Origin: Pseudisothecium myosuroides
Lineage: Eukaryota; Streptophyta; Bryopsida; Hypnales; Lembophyllaceae
NCBI GenBank assembly: GCA_951799445.1
Contig: OX637290.1
Span: 5,892,501 to 5,956,500 of the forward strand
DNA: 64,000 bases
Direction of reading: 5' to 3'
Below, piece by piece: positions 47,892 to 59,869 of this stretch (positions are counted from its first letter, which is position 1; each line of letters begins with the position of its first letter). The translations under genes were made by a program, and so were the position numbers. A model generated the notes under the pieces. It saw only the letters and a program-made list of their open reading frames with translations. It did not search any database and was not told the DNA's origin.

Positions 47892-48113
47892 CACTATAAG
47901 AGAAAGGGGTGTTTTAAGTGAGTTTTTAAGTATAGTCCTAGATACATGATTTTAAGTAATGACCTTTAAGGAGATTTTCAACAAAATTTTACTTAAAATA
48001 CATGTGTTTTAAATAAAATTTTGCTAAAAATCTCCTCAAAGGTCATTACTTAAAATCATGTGTCTAGAACTATACTTAAAAACTCACTTAAAACACCCCT
48101 TTCTCTTGTAGTG
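47892..48113. mobile_element. CACTA-type hairpin MITE (222 bp, 3-bp CCT duplication)
   Basis: Starts CACTATAAGAGAAAGGGG and ends with the complement of CACTACAAGAGAAAGGGG. The two halves are inverted copies over about 105-110 bp, so the whole element is a near-perfect hairpin. CCT flanks both sides (47889-47891, 48114-48116), the 3-bp duplication expected for CACTA (En/Spm) elements. Transcripts would form a long double-stranded stem. Confidence 0.85.
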
Positions 48114-48119
48114 CCTAGT

Positions 48120-49274
48120 CTTGAGGTAGTCGCAAGGCTTAGTCTTCAGGCCTATAATTCTATTAGTGCCCTACTGAATTAGTTATAAAATATTGAAGGT
48201 AGAATTGAAGGGTGCTTGAAAATAGTCTCTATTTTGAAATGTTCATTGTGGATACATTGAAATATTTAATCTGATAAAAACAAGATTCATTACCAACTAG
48301 TCAAATATTATGTTTGAGCTGAGTGTAGCCTATTTGATTGTGTTCAATTATCAATCCTATATTATTTGAAATTATAAATTGAATATCATTGTGAGAAATT
48401 TCAATTTATTTTTTGAAAAATTATAGTAGATATCATTTTTGTTGCAAAATTTGAAAATAAATAAGTAAAAATAGGAAAACAATCCAAATTATTTGAAAAA
48501 AATTCAAGAAGTACAAGTAGTAATGGAGATTAGTGTGAAAATTTCTCAATTGGTTATTTTATTTTTACATCGAAAACAGCCACAACAAAGACTTTGAAGT
48601 CAAATTCGGCTATTAAATCAATTTTATACTTTAATTTAATTGATGTATAAATTTTTTGGTATTTTTGTTAGTAGAAAAATTTATTTTATATTTATAATTT
48701 TTTTCAAAAACTTTGATGGAAAAATCAAATTATTGTAGTTTTTTGAATTGAAGGTGGAATAAAATTATATCAATTATAATACATATTAGAATGAACTAAA
48801 TTTTTTACCATAAATGAAGGTTAGAACGAAAATTTAAGTTTTTTAATTTAAATTTAAAATTAATTTCCAAAAAATATGAATGAAAAATACACCATATTGT
48901 GTTATTTGGATTCTAACATGTAGAGCTTGCAATTGCAATAATTTTTCAATTTTTTCAAAATTTGACGATGAAGTAGAAAGATATCTTCTTAATCTTCATT
49001 TTCTTAGTTTAAATCAAATACCCAAAATGTTTATATTGAAAGTTACAAGCAAAGTTGACCAAGGAGCATTTACTTTTGGGATTTGTGGATCTTTTGGAAT
49101 TAATATATATCCTTGTGTTGAAGGACATTTGTAGAGCAAGATTGTAGTATCCTTAACCAACTGAGTACCATATGTTCAAGTTTTGAAGAATGAATGAATG
49201 CAAACATATCCAAAATTTATAATTAGTTTCATCCATTTAACTGTTTGTAGATTTTGAGTTAATTCTCTAATGTT
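48120..49274. other. AT-rich intergenic DNA, no gene seen
   Basis: Dense stops in all frames and no recognised repeat partner. Confidence 0.45.
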
Positions 49275-49278
49275 TTAA

Positions 49279-50255
49279 CCCTTCATCGGCTAAGGTCCAA
49301 ACATGCTTAAAAGCATCTTGCCTTTGCAAGTGTTAAAAGTCTAAATTTCAATAAGGTATGAAAATCTCAACCATACAATCTTGTTGTGTACATGTTCTAG
49401 ATGGTGTGGAACAAATTTGGGGTCATTTGACCGTATAGATTGAAAGATTATAATGTTTTAGTGTTGAATAAAGGTGCTGAAATTTTCTTAAAAACACATT
49501 TGGAGGTGAAATTCGATTTCTAAACCTACTCAAATGAAAAAACATCAAACTGCCATGTGATTCAAAAACAAAATATAAATTCTTTGGGGAAAAAAATACC
49601 CTTCAAATGACTCATTGTGTTTGCAAAATAGATTTGAAATGTTAAAAAATAGTGAAAAAAGTAGTAAAAAATCACATCTATAGTTGAACCTCCTTCTACT
49701 AAAATGCATCTCAGCCACTCATAACTTCTTGGATCAATATGAAATTTTAATCACAAAAACTAGACTGGTATGCGCAACTTTTACAACAAAAATTATTGAA
49801 AACAGGCCATGTACGAAGAAGTTATGAGCCGCCAAAGTTCACTATAATACAAAAATGTCTGGATTTTGAACTTCGAACTGCTCTCAAACATTCAAAATAG
49901 CTTGGATTGACATGAAAATTTTACCTCAATAACTAGACCTTAAGGGGAACAAAATCCAACAATTTTTTTTTAATTGAAAATGGACATTTGATGAAAAAGA
50001 TAGAAGCCCCCAAAGTTGCAGCCATGACAATGCAGTGTGCTGAACTCAAATTGAACCTGTAACCTTTGAATGGCTTTCACAAACTCAATTCGTCTTGAAT
50101 TGATCTAAAAAATTTACCACACAAACTAGACTAGTATGTGCAACTTTTACAACAAGTTTTATTAAATTTGGACATCAGATGCAAAAGTTAGAGCACTTCA
50201 AATTGGATTGTTACAGTGTGTGAGGACACTTTTTGTCCCCTTCGGCGATGAAGGG
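49279..50255. mobile_element. TTAA-bounded TIR element, family P3 (CCCTTCATCG ends, 977 bp)
   Basis: TTAA (49275-49278) CCCTTCATCGGCTAAGG at the left; the right end reverse complement CCCTTCATCGCCGAAGG is followed by TTAA (50256-50259). Terminal sequence is different from P1 and P2 but also begins CCC at TTAA. Inside, the words AAGTTATGAGC, AACTTTTACAACAA and ACTAGACTRGTATG recur, suggesting internal duplication. No transposase frame. Confidence 0.75.
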
Positions 50256-50973
50256 TTAATGGTTCTGAATTTTCAAGACTTTGTCAAATATTTTATACTT
50301 TAAAAGATATAAATAAATTTCACCTCAAAAAGCAAGTTTTCTAGTTTAAATAATGACCTCTAGAAACAACATGAATAAATGAGTAAAATAAAAATCTTCA
50401 AAAAATTAATATAAATAAAATTTAACAATTTGAACTGAAAGGGAAAAAATAATTGTGATAGTTGCAATATATTTCATATTATAACTTAGATGAAATTTTA
50501 CATTTTAGGCTTAAAATTTTATTGATAAATTGATCTCATTTGGTTTACAACTGTATAGATCTGATCTATGAATCATGATTTATAACTTTTAATTAAATGT
50601 CATCGTCAATTTATTATTTTAAATTTAATTTTATAATACATCTTCACAATTTTGTAATTTTAGACTACGTCTAGATCTTGAACGGTTATCATATTAGTTG
50701 ATCAGGTTTGACATTTGCTTCCAAATAATTAATCAAAATTGATAATTTTGATATGGCAAATATTTAAAAATAAAAAGATTCATTTTTTCCATTAATATCA
50801 ATTTTTTTGAAACAATAATATTCCACAAATTTCCAACATTTGTTTTTAAAAGCCTAATTTGTCAAAGTGAACAACTGAGCATGATAATCTAGAGGGTAAT
50901 CCACTTATTGTTGGACAACAGAAGTACATGCCTACATGGATCTTACTTATAGTTTTAGAATTTGTTACTTTAA

Positions 50974-51893
50974 TCCCTAAAGGACCAACTTGCTATTTTT
51001 AGCAACATAGCAATTTTGGGCAGGTATGTGTGACTAAAGATTTTCATATTTTAAGCTGAAATTTTAGTAGAAGGTGAAGACAAGGAATATCTTTCATGTG
51101 CACCAAATTTCATGGCATTTCGAAATAGGAATCAAAAGTTATGGCCTAATATATTATTTTTTTCACCGGGCAGGCAGTCCGGGCAAATCTGAAAAAATCA
51201 CTTTTTTCAAAAATAAAAATTTGAAATTGATTTTCTAGAGCTATATATACGTGGAAAGCTTTAAATCATTCCATTTCGACCCATGAGTAAAAAGTTATGA
51301 GGTTTTTTAGTTTGCGGGCAGTTACGGATTCTCTACTCTGAATTAAACTTTGAAGTTGTTTATTTAACTCAATTTTTAATATTTTTTGAAAAAAAAAAAT
51401 TATAGGATTTAGGCTGTTTATTACGACATTACAACCATTGGGATTGACATTTTTCAATTCCATAATTAAATCCTTAACAATTTAGTATGTTGGGTCATTC
51501 TCTACTTCTTTCTACTTACTATTTTTTTGTATATGTTGTACAATTCCAAATGATTTGAAAAATTTAAATCACGTAGTTAACTTGTTTAGGAAAAATAATT
51601 CAAAGAAGCACCACCATTTTGGACATTTTTTCATACAAATGCAACCTTCTGAAGTATAGCTGCCCTGTTTTTTGCAGAAACAAAAAAAGGATTTTTGCTA
51701 ATTCAAATGCTAATATCTTCCAATCCGCATGGTGGAAAATTCTGAAATTTTTTCCACATCTTCTAAAACTAGTTTACTATAAGATCCTATGGTTACATGT
51801 GTCAAAAAAAAAATTCAAAAATTTGGTATTTGTACTAAAAATGACAGTTTTTGAGTGTTTTTGGTGAAAACATAGTCATGGAACTTTAAGGGT
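50974..51893. mobile_element. TTAA-type TIR element, family P1 copy I (920 bp)
   Basis: TTAA (50970-50973) TCCCTAAAGGACC at the left; CATGGAACTTTAAGGG followed by TCAA (one change from TTAA) at the right. It matches copy C (7082-8016) in reverse orientation. Non-coding. Confidence 0.7.
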
Positions 51894-51927
51894 CAATGTC
51901 ATACCATAATACTTTAATTATCAAGTA

Positions 51928-53286
51928 CAGTAGAAATTTTGTAAAGTGATAACCCCGAAACCAAAGGAGAATATTGCTTTAGAGAGGTTATTAGGTTTAG
52001 AGAGGGCCTACAGCTTTAATGATGTCTAAAGATTTTTTTAGTGGCTAGAATATTGTGGCTCTTCTAGACTAAATTGAGTACAGTTTAATAATTTGTGCAA
52101 TACTATATTATAATTAATAGGCTGCAATTTCATGGCATTTGTATTGTACCATAGCAAATTTCACTAGAAACGGAGGAAAGTGATTGCAATTGTGCATTGA
52201 AGTGATTGAACTAGTTGTAGTGTTGACAAAGGTGGAAAACAAGAAGTCAAAATTGTGGTGGTAGGTGATATTTGGTCTTATTTCTCCCTTCAAATAGTAA
52301 CGACTGAATTGTCATGTAGATACAATGTACATTGTCTGTTCAAGAATTATAACCTCCATGTAGTGTATATTTATAGATTGAATCCATTGTATCATTTCTG
52401 TTGAAGAATTGAAATTCCAAATTCACAAATTCAAACCAGCTAGTGAGTGATGTGGTTGTTCACGAATTGAATTTTTATAACTACAGTGTACTTATATTGC
52501 AATCTTAGGAGATTTCGGTAGCTACAATGTTTGCAAATTGTGGTAGTTCATGAATTGAGCAATCACTTGTCACTTTGTTGCTCAAATATTTTTTGTATTG
52601 TACATTTAGAGAATTTTTTACAGTGGACACCTCACACATGAAGAAGTTATTAACTTGAGAGTCACCAATGTTGTTATGCTTTAGCATCTTCTCTGCTATC
52701 CCCAAGAATGCCAAACCCCATGCCAAATCAAAGTGCATAGACAACTATGAAGGGTGAGCTCCGTACTGCACTTTGCAAACACAAATGGGACCATCTTCAA
52801 ATGTTCCAAAGCGACTTTTGCCATTGGTTGCAAGATGTCCACAATAAACAAAGTCTACTAGTCTAGCATCTCAAACACCCTCAAACATATAAATGAACTC
52901 CTCAACAGAGTTGATAATGTCAATCTTGCAACAAATCAACAAAAAATGGTAAAGTACCCTAATATGGAGTGCGCCCTCGCCAAGTGGTTAGATGCCCATT
53001 AAGAATGCTTTAACATCATTGGTGATTTCATGAAGGAAAAAGGAGCTTTTTTTTTCAATCGATTGCATCCTAGTCATCCCCATTTGAGTTTTCAAACGAT
53101 TGCCTAGACAAGTTCAAAAAGCACGACAACATCAAATCTTTTTGTTACTTTGGAGAGTTTGGCTCTGTTGACCAAGTTGTGATCGATGACACCCTTCTAG
53201 GCCTACAACAGACATTGGACCAATACGACTAGGGAGACATCTACAACATAGACGAGATTGGGCTGTTTTTCAAAATGCACATTTAA
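51928..53286 (+). mobile_element. Remnant of an autonomous Tigger/pogo (Tc1/mariner DDE) transposon
   Basis: TA-CAGTAGAAATTTT at 51926-51942, followed by a TTAGAGAGGTTATTAGG tract, resembles the ends of the 186-bp element at 31855. At 52964-53286 a broken frame reads ECALAKWLDAH, a stop, GDFMKEKGA, then DCLDKFKKHDNIKS (CENP-B-type HTH end), DTLLGLQQTLDQYD, a stop, and GDIYNIDEIGLFFKM. NIDEIGLFFKM matches the first catalytic-Asp block of pogo-type DDE transposases. Multiple stops and missing downstream blocks make it a pseudogene. Linking the TIR to the frame is inference. Confidence 0.6.
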
Positions 53287-53631
53287 GCATTTGGCATTTG
53301 CAACATCTTGTGATCCAATTCCAACTATACATTGATTTTAACATGAAATAATGTCTTTCCAACAAAATGCTTTGAATTTACTAGTTAGATCCAATTCTTT
53401 GATGATGTCAATTAACAACAAAAGGATTACAAATTTATATTCTAAATTGAGATCCAATTATTAAAAATTGAAAAGGAATTAACTCCTATGTTTATGAGTT
53501 GACTTCAATCTCAAGTTTCAACTGCTTGAGAAAGCTTACTTTCATTAGTATTTGGTACCTTGCATTTTTGTGTGCTAACACAATTTTTAGTTGTTGTCAG
53601 TTGTATTAATCAATGTCGTTGTTATTTCCCT

Positions 53632-53790
53632 TTAACCCTAAAGGACGAGACCTAATACCAAACTATTTTACCAAAAATGATCCAATTTATGGACCAATGT
53701 TGCATTCTTCATTTTTTGTGAAGTCATCCATCAACCATTTTTTGACTGTTGTGATGGTAGTGACCATTATATTTTTTATAGTATAAATGG
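53632..53790. repeat. TTAA-element left end (J type)
   Basis: TTAA (53632-53635) CCCTAAAGGACGAG followed by ACCAAAAATGATCCAATTTATGGACC, closely similar to 61069-61210. The right end was not found. Confidence 0.45.
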
Positions 53791-54103
53791 AAGGGACTTA
53801 ACAAGTCTAATATATGAAATTATAATATGTGAAATTTTGCTGGCCCCTTTATCTGCCTATGTGCTACATTTTTTTGGTAAAAAAAGGATTTGGTGGAGTC
53901 CTAAAACCACCCCTACATATTTGTGCACATCCACTTTTCTATGTCATTGGCCATGAATTTCACAGCATTAGGACCAAATTCCAAGATATCAAAGACAATC
54001 AAGTAAATTTTAACTTTATTTTTTTATTTTTGGAAATAATTTTTTATTATTTATTATTTATTTGAAATTGTGGCTAAACTTACCCCACCGCTAACTTTTC
54101 ACT

Positions 54104-54493
54104 AGAGGAGGCAACCCATTTTCAACCACTTAACCAGTTCTGACCATTTGCAAGGCGGGTTTCTTCAGTGGGAAAAATTTCCCATGTGCAGAAGTAGAGT
54201 TCAGAAGTTTTTTGTAATTTTTTAAATTTTTATTTTTTCAAAACATAATTATTATGAATTTTTCAGCAAAAATTTGTATTCCTCCTATATTGGTGATATA
54301 GGGCTTGCTATTTTTGACCATGGATTGAAAACAAAATTGACCAAGGGATGGTTGCAATATTGAGAGTCTTGTAGCCAATCAAAATGCGCTACAATTGCCT
54401 TTGAAACCGTGCCATAATTAATCATTGTTTTTCTCCTCCTTCACAGAAAGTAAGCAGTGTACATGGCCAAAATGGAGGGTTGAATTGCCTCCT
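54104..54493. mobile_element. TIR element AGGGGAGGCAA family (copy 2, without nested insertion)
   Basis: Left AGAGGAGGCAACCCATTTT, right reverse complement GTAGGAGGCAATTCAACC. Same body as 31818-32393 but lacking the 186-bp CAGTAGAA element, so it approximates the empty site. Confidence 0.6.
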
Positions 54494-55009
54494 ACACTTG
54501 TTGCAGTCCTCCCTTACCGCTCATTCACTTGCGTTGTTGGAAACAAGCTTGCTAGTTTAGGTTTTTTATTTGTAGAAAAAATTCTCTTTGTCATAACATA
54601 CACAAGAAAAAACTTATGGGGTGTCCAAAAATATGCTAAATTGAAGAAATGTGTGCCACAAAACACAAATGAATGCCCTTGTAGTATATTTTGGCAACTT
54701 CTACCTCCCTGTTCGCTATCTGAATTTTAGCCATATAAATGATTTTTTGAGAATTTGAGCCTAATTAATGAAACAAAGCTTACTGAGTCTAGTTTTTATA
54801 CCTATTTGAAAATTTCTAAAATTAAACATTTTATTGCAATTTGAACATTAAGTCCATTATTATTGTCTATTGATTTTTTTATTTATAGGATAATATAGAA
54901 ATTTTATTCATATTGTAATATTCTTCACTAAAATATACATCTATGGAGGATTTTTTTAGCTAATTTGGAATTAGATATGAATCTTCTTCATTATTTTTTC
55001 AAAAAATCA

Positions 55010-55830
55010 TGATAATTTGAAACCATTACCAACAAATTTGAAACTTTTGTGACTCGTAGAGGATATGTGGTTTCATCTCTCAAAAATGAAATGAAATAAT
55101 TTTCACTCAAACTTAGTGCAAAATAGAAGAAACAAAACCAAAAAAATTGAGACAAATTAGATGGTCTTAGGCTCCATCTTTCTAAAGTTAATAATTGATT
55201 TTGGTGGTTGTTACTCAATTGGATATCTATCAATCCTTCCTAATACGCGTCGGTGATCAATATTCAAGGAGAAGTGTTAATTAGTTCATTGTTAGTTGGT
55301 GCCTTTGGAAAAATAACTACACAAAATTGTGAAATTAGCCGTTGCCTTAACAATTAGGTTGCTTTACATCAAAAAAATTACTTTACAAGCCATCACAGTC
55401 AACAACTATTTCTAAAAATATTTTCATTTGTATACATGGAGGTTCATGAGTCCCTATTACAACAATACCTAATTCAAAAGTAGTGCATTCTTATTACAAT
55501 AGCTGAAAATATTTATATAGTGTCAAATGTCAAGAAAGTAGTGTGAGGCAGCCTAATTCCACTATTTTGTGTAGTTAAAGTGTGAAAATGGAGGATCTAA
55601 AACTAGACAAAAAATTGATACGATTGGCAACCAATCATTGTGCAAAAATAAAAGGTAGATATATAGCTGCCACTTTCATGAAATTGTTAAATTTTAGTTG
55701 CTTGCCATTTCAAATCTAAGGCTAATACCTAGTTTGGTGGAGATAGGTACATTCTTGGACAAGGCAGGTATCGCTTTAGAGGTGGTCATGGTCGCTAGCC
55801 CGCCCTATTCCATCGTTTGTGTTTGCCCAA
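55010..55830. other. AT-rich intergenic DNA, no gene seen
   Basis: Dense stops in all frames, no repeat partner noticed. Base composition changes sharply towards higher GC after about 55800, where the BDP1 upstream region starts. Confidence 0.4.
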
Positions 55831-55899
55831 TATTATGAAATTTGAAGTTTAGTTTCAAAACCAACAAGTCTTTGAAAGAGGAGGATTGCACCCTTTGCA

Positions 55900-57516
55900 A
55901 ATTTGAAGTTGAAAGAAAAATGGCCAATGAAAATTTGATATTTGGCGAGATGAACCGGGAGATTTTGTTACATCCGGGGCCTTGGGGAAAAAATTCCTAC
56001 CAAGTGAAAGTGGAGGGCAATTTACCGGGGCAGCTCCGAAAACTTCCCGAACGGTGTCGGTGATGCTCTTTACTTTTACTTCGCTCTGCAGGTATGGATA
56101 TGGCATGGCGGCGTTGCGAGTAAGTTAGGGTTGGGTGATCGGAGGAAGAGCGAAGGCGACGCTGTCTGAATCGAAAACAAACCTGTGAACTGTGCCGGTG
56201 TCGAAGGCTGTGTGCTCAAGCGGCATCTTTAAGTAATTGTCAGCTTTCTCGGGTGAGTTTCCATTCCTGATTTGCTTCTGATCTGAGGGAGTTGCATACG
56301 AAGTGGGAAGGTGCATGGGGCAAGGAACATCTTCTCGCAGACCTTCGTACCTTGCTTGCTTGAGCTCAATTAGGAACAGGTTACGTCTTTTATAGTTGTA
56401 GGAAGCTTCTTGGTGAGCAATTTCTTTGAGCGGATACTCTTCCGGGAGATCACTTTGTGATTTTCAGCGCATCGTTCTGCTAATGAGGCAGCCCGCGATG
56501 GTAGTCGTTGTGGCCATTTTTCAGGGTTCTTGTATTAGGGTTTTGAGGGTTAGAACCGGGAGTGTGAAGGAAAGGAGTCTTTTCTTCGGGGAGAGTGGAG
56601 AGATTAAGGGTTTTTAGGGTTTGTGACGTATTGGATCAGTAGGTATAGCCAACCTATTGGTTACGATCATTTGGGATTCGGCCTACATTGTTGAGATTTA
56701 GATTCCGTTAAGGACCGGTGTCTTATCAATTACCCTGCCCAGCAACCCTAGCGGCATTGGTAAAGATTCGAATCTCAGGGCAGGGACCTCACTCCTGTTT
56801 AGACTCATCACTGTCGGTTTAGGGATTGCCGCATTTGTTGGATGCTGTAGATTGATTGGCCTGGGAATCATCAGCTTCACTTCTCGGCTTCCTCGCTTCT
56901 TTGGTTATTTGGTTGGATACGAGTAGCACGGAATCGACAGATGGAGTTGATAGAGTGTAAGAGTGATGATATCGTACATGCATTGTGCTCTGATTTCTCG
57001 AACAGGTCGCCTAGTTTTCTTGAGTGAAGCAGTGGGATCGGAAAACATTGCGAATTGGTTTGATCGTTACGATCGATAACTCGAACAGGTTTTGGCAATT
57101 CGGCTATCGAAAGTTGAGAAGCGTCAGTTTAGCGATTGCGATCCACGTTTTCTTCCTCACGTCGTATAAACTGTTGCTTTGGGGAGCTGTAATCGAGTTT
57201 CTGAGGTGACAAGCTTGTAATGGATATTGTTGAGGTGTTGAATTGCCTTTCTGAAGGCTGGGATTGAAAGGAGTATTTACTTGATTTGGTGGGAGTATTA
57301 GACCACCGCTCAGGTTTCTGTATCTGGATTCCGTCTTATGCTTATTCATCCGTTGGAATTACCAGTTTTCCTTAACACGGTGTTTCGGATGTTCGCAAAT
57401 AGTGGATCTGAACGTCTTGTGTTGTTGGAGTGCAGATCTGGGTTGACTGAATGGTTGCTGGGCAAGAAACATAGATGAAGTGTTTCTACACAGTTTAGGA
57501 ATCCCAGCAATGTGCC
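55900..57516 (+). promoter_or_regulatory. Upstream and leader region of BDP1, with telo-box-like motifs
   Basis: GC-richer DNA leading into the BDP1 ATG. TTAGGGTTTT and AAGGGTTTTTAGGGTTTG at about 56530-56625 are telo-box-like motifs, common in plant promoters/leaders of translation and transcription machinery genes. An acceptor-like CCCAG at 57502-57506 just before the ATG could end a leader intron. Upstream coding exons are possible but none is recognisable. Confidence 0.4.
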
Positions 57517-59869
57517 ATGGGGGAATTTGTGAATGGAGCTTTTGTGAATGAAGATGCTGAGCAAGGTGAAGAAGAAATGGACGAGATGGAGGAGATGGAA
57601 GAGGAGGAAGTGCCTCAGCCCGTGGCGCCCTTGACTCGGGCCCGTGCTGTGAATACTGGTAACAAGAAGAAGCGCAAGATTGTACATGGTACAAGTGCGG
57701 GCAGGAGGAAAGGTACGTCTGCGACGGAACTGACTGACTGACTGGTCTTGATTTGATTTGATTCTAGGGTTTAAGGTTTTGGTGGAATTAATGGTGAGGT
57801 GGCGATGGGATATTTAAGATGCAGAGTCGAAGACCGTACCGCTCAGGAAGATGAAGGCTGCTGCCTCGTTGGACTTGTCCGATCCGTCGCAGTTGACCAT
57901 GAAGGAGATCATTCGGAGGGCGGAGGCGATTGAAAGGGCGGTAAGTGTCTATCATGTGAATTGGGGGAACGGGGAGGCGGTTATGTCGGTAAAAGATTTG
58001 GATGTGACCTTAGCCTCTATGCTGCATGTGTAATGAATAAATTGCCTGTGTCATGTTTGTTTTCGTTTGAAACGAGGACGCAATTTGATGTCAGAAAGTT
58101 GGAGGGTTATGATCGAGCTTGAACGACACTGCTCCTTTGAGAAACAAATGCCTCAGTTATTGCTCCTGTAAGCAAGGAGTTCTTTTATATAGATCTTGAG
58201 GTTTTGTTTCTTCTTGAGTTCCAGTAATGAGAGTCTTATTCTGGAATGTGCAGAAAGCGAGAGAGGAAGCGGCAAAAAAAGCTGAGGAGAAAGAGAAACG
58301 GGGCTCCTCCATCACCAGCGCTGCAGCTACGGAGAGTCCAGTAGCGCGGGATACGTAAGCTGGCTTCTTTTTCTTTTAGCCTGGTTGACTCAGCCCGGAA
58401 TTGCTGAAATTTGCTGTGCAAGTTGTCCTTTCGTTCATCTTGATTTTAGAATCCAGATTTAATGATGAATTGCATGTTGCGTTTTTGCAGACCTACTCCC
58501 TCCGTCTTAACTCCTCAAGTGCAGATTGTGAATGGGCGAATTGTGATCAATCAACAAAGTTTGGTTGTTGCCGCTCAAGCCAGCACACGAGAGGACACAG
58601 ATTCTTATCGCAGGGTGGAGGAGGATAGGCCCAAGCTCAATTATAATTCGTACTCTAACCGAACACCTGTGGAGAGGTGGAAGGCTGAAGACACGGATTT
58701 GTTTTACAAGGTGTGGTGGCAATGTGAATTGAGGAGGATTTTCTGTGATAGAATGTCATCATCTTGGGTGGAGTGTTGCTTAGGAGACACCAAATGTGTG
58801 TTCTACTTAGGGACTGTATTGCATTTGGACATTTCAGTGGTTGGTGTCGCATGAGCAGCACCTGTCCCAATTTAGGTTGGATCCAACATCTTTGTTGCAT
58901 GTAATTCTAGTGTGTGAAGAAGCATATTTAAGTTCTTGCTGGTTTCCATTTTATGCAGGCACTGCAGCAATTTGGGACAGATTTTGAGCTGATACAGAAT
59001 TTATTCCCTGGAAGAACCAGAAGACAAGTGAAAGCAAAATTTAAGAACGAAGAGAAACTAAATCCAGTTCGCCTTGCTGACGCTCTTGGCCACAAGACGC
59101 AAGGTTCGTACACCTTGCATATCCCTGCAGGGTAGCATTGTATCCTTGCAAATTCCTTATGTACTAGTACATGTTATAAGTTTATTAGATTGTATTGCAA
59201 AATATATATGCAGTCATACCGAGGCTACACCAAGAGCCAGACTTCTTATCTTGCCACACATGTGTCTTAACTTTTTGACTTATGTTGCAACAGATCAATC
59301 TCACCACTATCGAGCCATCATTGAAATGCTGAAGACAGACAAGCCGGATGGCGAAAATGAAGATGACATTCTGTTAGAAAATCTTCTGCTACCTGCGGTG
59401 ATGGATGGATCAGTCGCCACCCAGCAGGTGGGTTGCGTTCTGGTTCAGAGTGGGAAGCATTTTTTCCAAAGACCTCTTTATGACAGTTACAAACTTTGAC
59501 GTCGTGAACATGCTCGTGTTGTTGCAGGCGCCTGGAACTCAAGTGAGCTCATCAGCTGATAAAGTGGATGAGGTGGTCAATCTAGAAGCTCCTGCCAATG
59601 CTGTGGTCTTGGAGAAGATGAAACCGGATTTGAGAATGGCATTGGCACCTGAACCCTTAGCTTCCATCGCACCTGAGTCTGACGACCCTCCTGCATCAGA
59701 ATCTACTGGTAACCTGCTCTCTTCGTACCAAAGCAATTCTAACTCCTCTGCTAATCCTTTGGGTAGCTATGGGAAGCAAACCAATCCTTTAGGTAACTAT
59801 GGGAAGGAATCCCTGTCTGGGAACCCCTTGGGAAGCTACGGGAAGAACCCCTTGGGCGTTTATAAATAG
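57517..59869 (+). CDS. BDP1: TFIIIB subunit B'' (BDP1-like), 7 exons, 417 aa
   Basis: Exons 57517-57712, 57825-57940, 58254-58354, 58491-58710, 58959-59103, 59294-59427, 59528-59869; all GT-AG, continuous phase. BDP1 is the Myb/SANT subunit of TFIIIB that with TBP and BRF recruits RNA polymerase III in the nucleus. Seen: acidic N-terminus (Glu/Met-rich, 10-35), a basic KKKRK patch, [33 protein letters not shown] typical of plant B'' proteins, a [15 protein letters not shown] charged helix, and the SANT domain split by the 58711 intron ([13 protein letters not shown] / [32 protein letters not shown], about residues 200-245). The tail has four NPLG(S/N)YGK-type units (last one NPLGVYK). The ATG is in good context and preceded in frame by TAG at 57499, but the protein is shorter than many homologues, so upstream exons may be missing. 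Confidence 0.88.

Noticed and set aside
54425..54730. 101-codon frame overlapping the second AGGGGAGGCAA element
   Set aside because: It crosses an element boundary and the first copy of the element does not maintain the frame.
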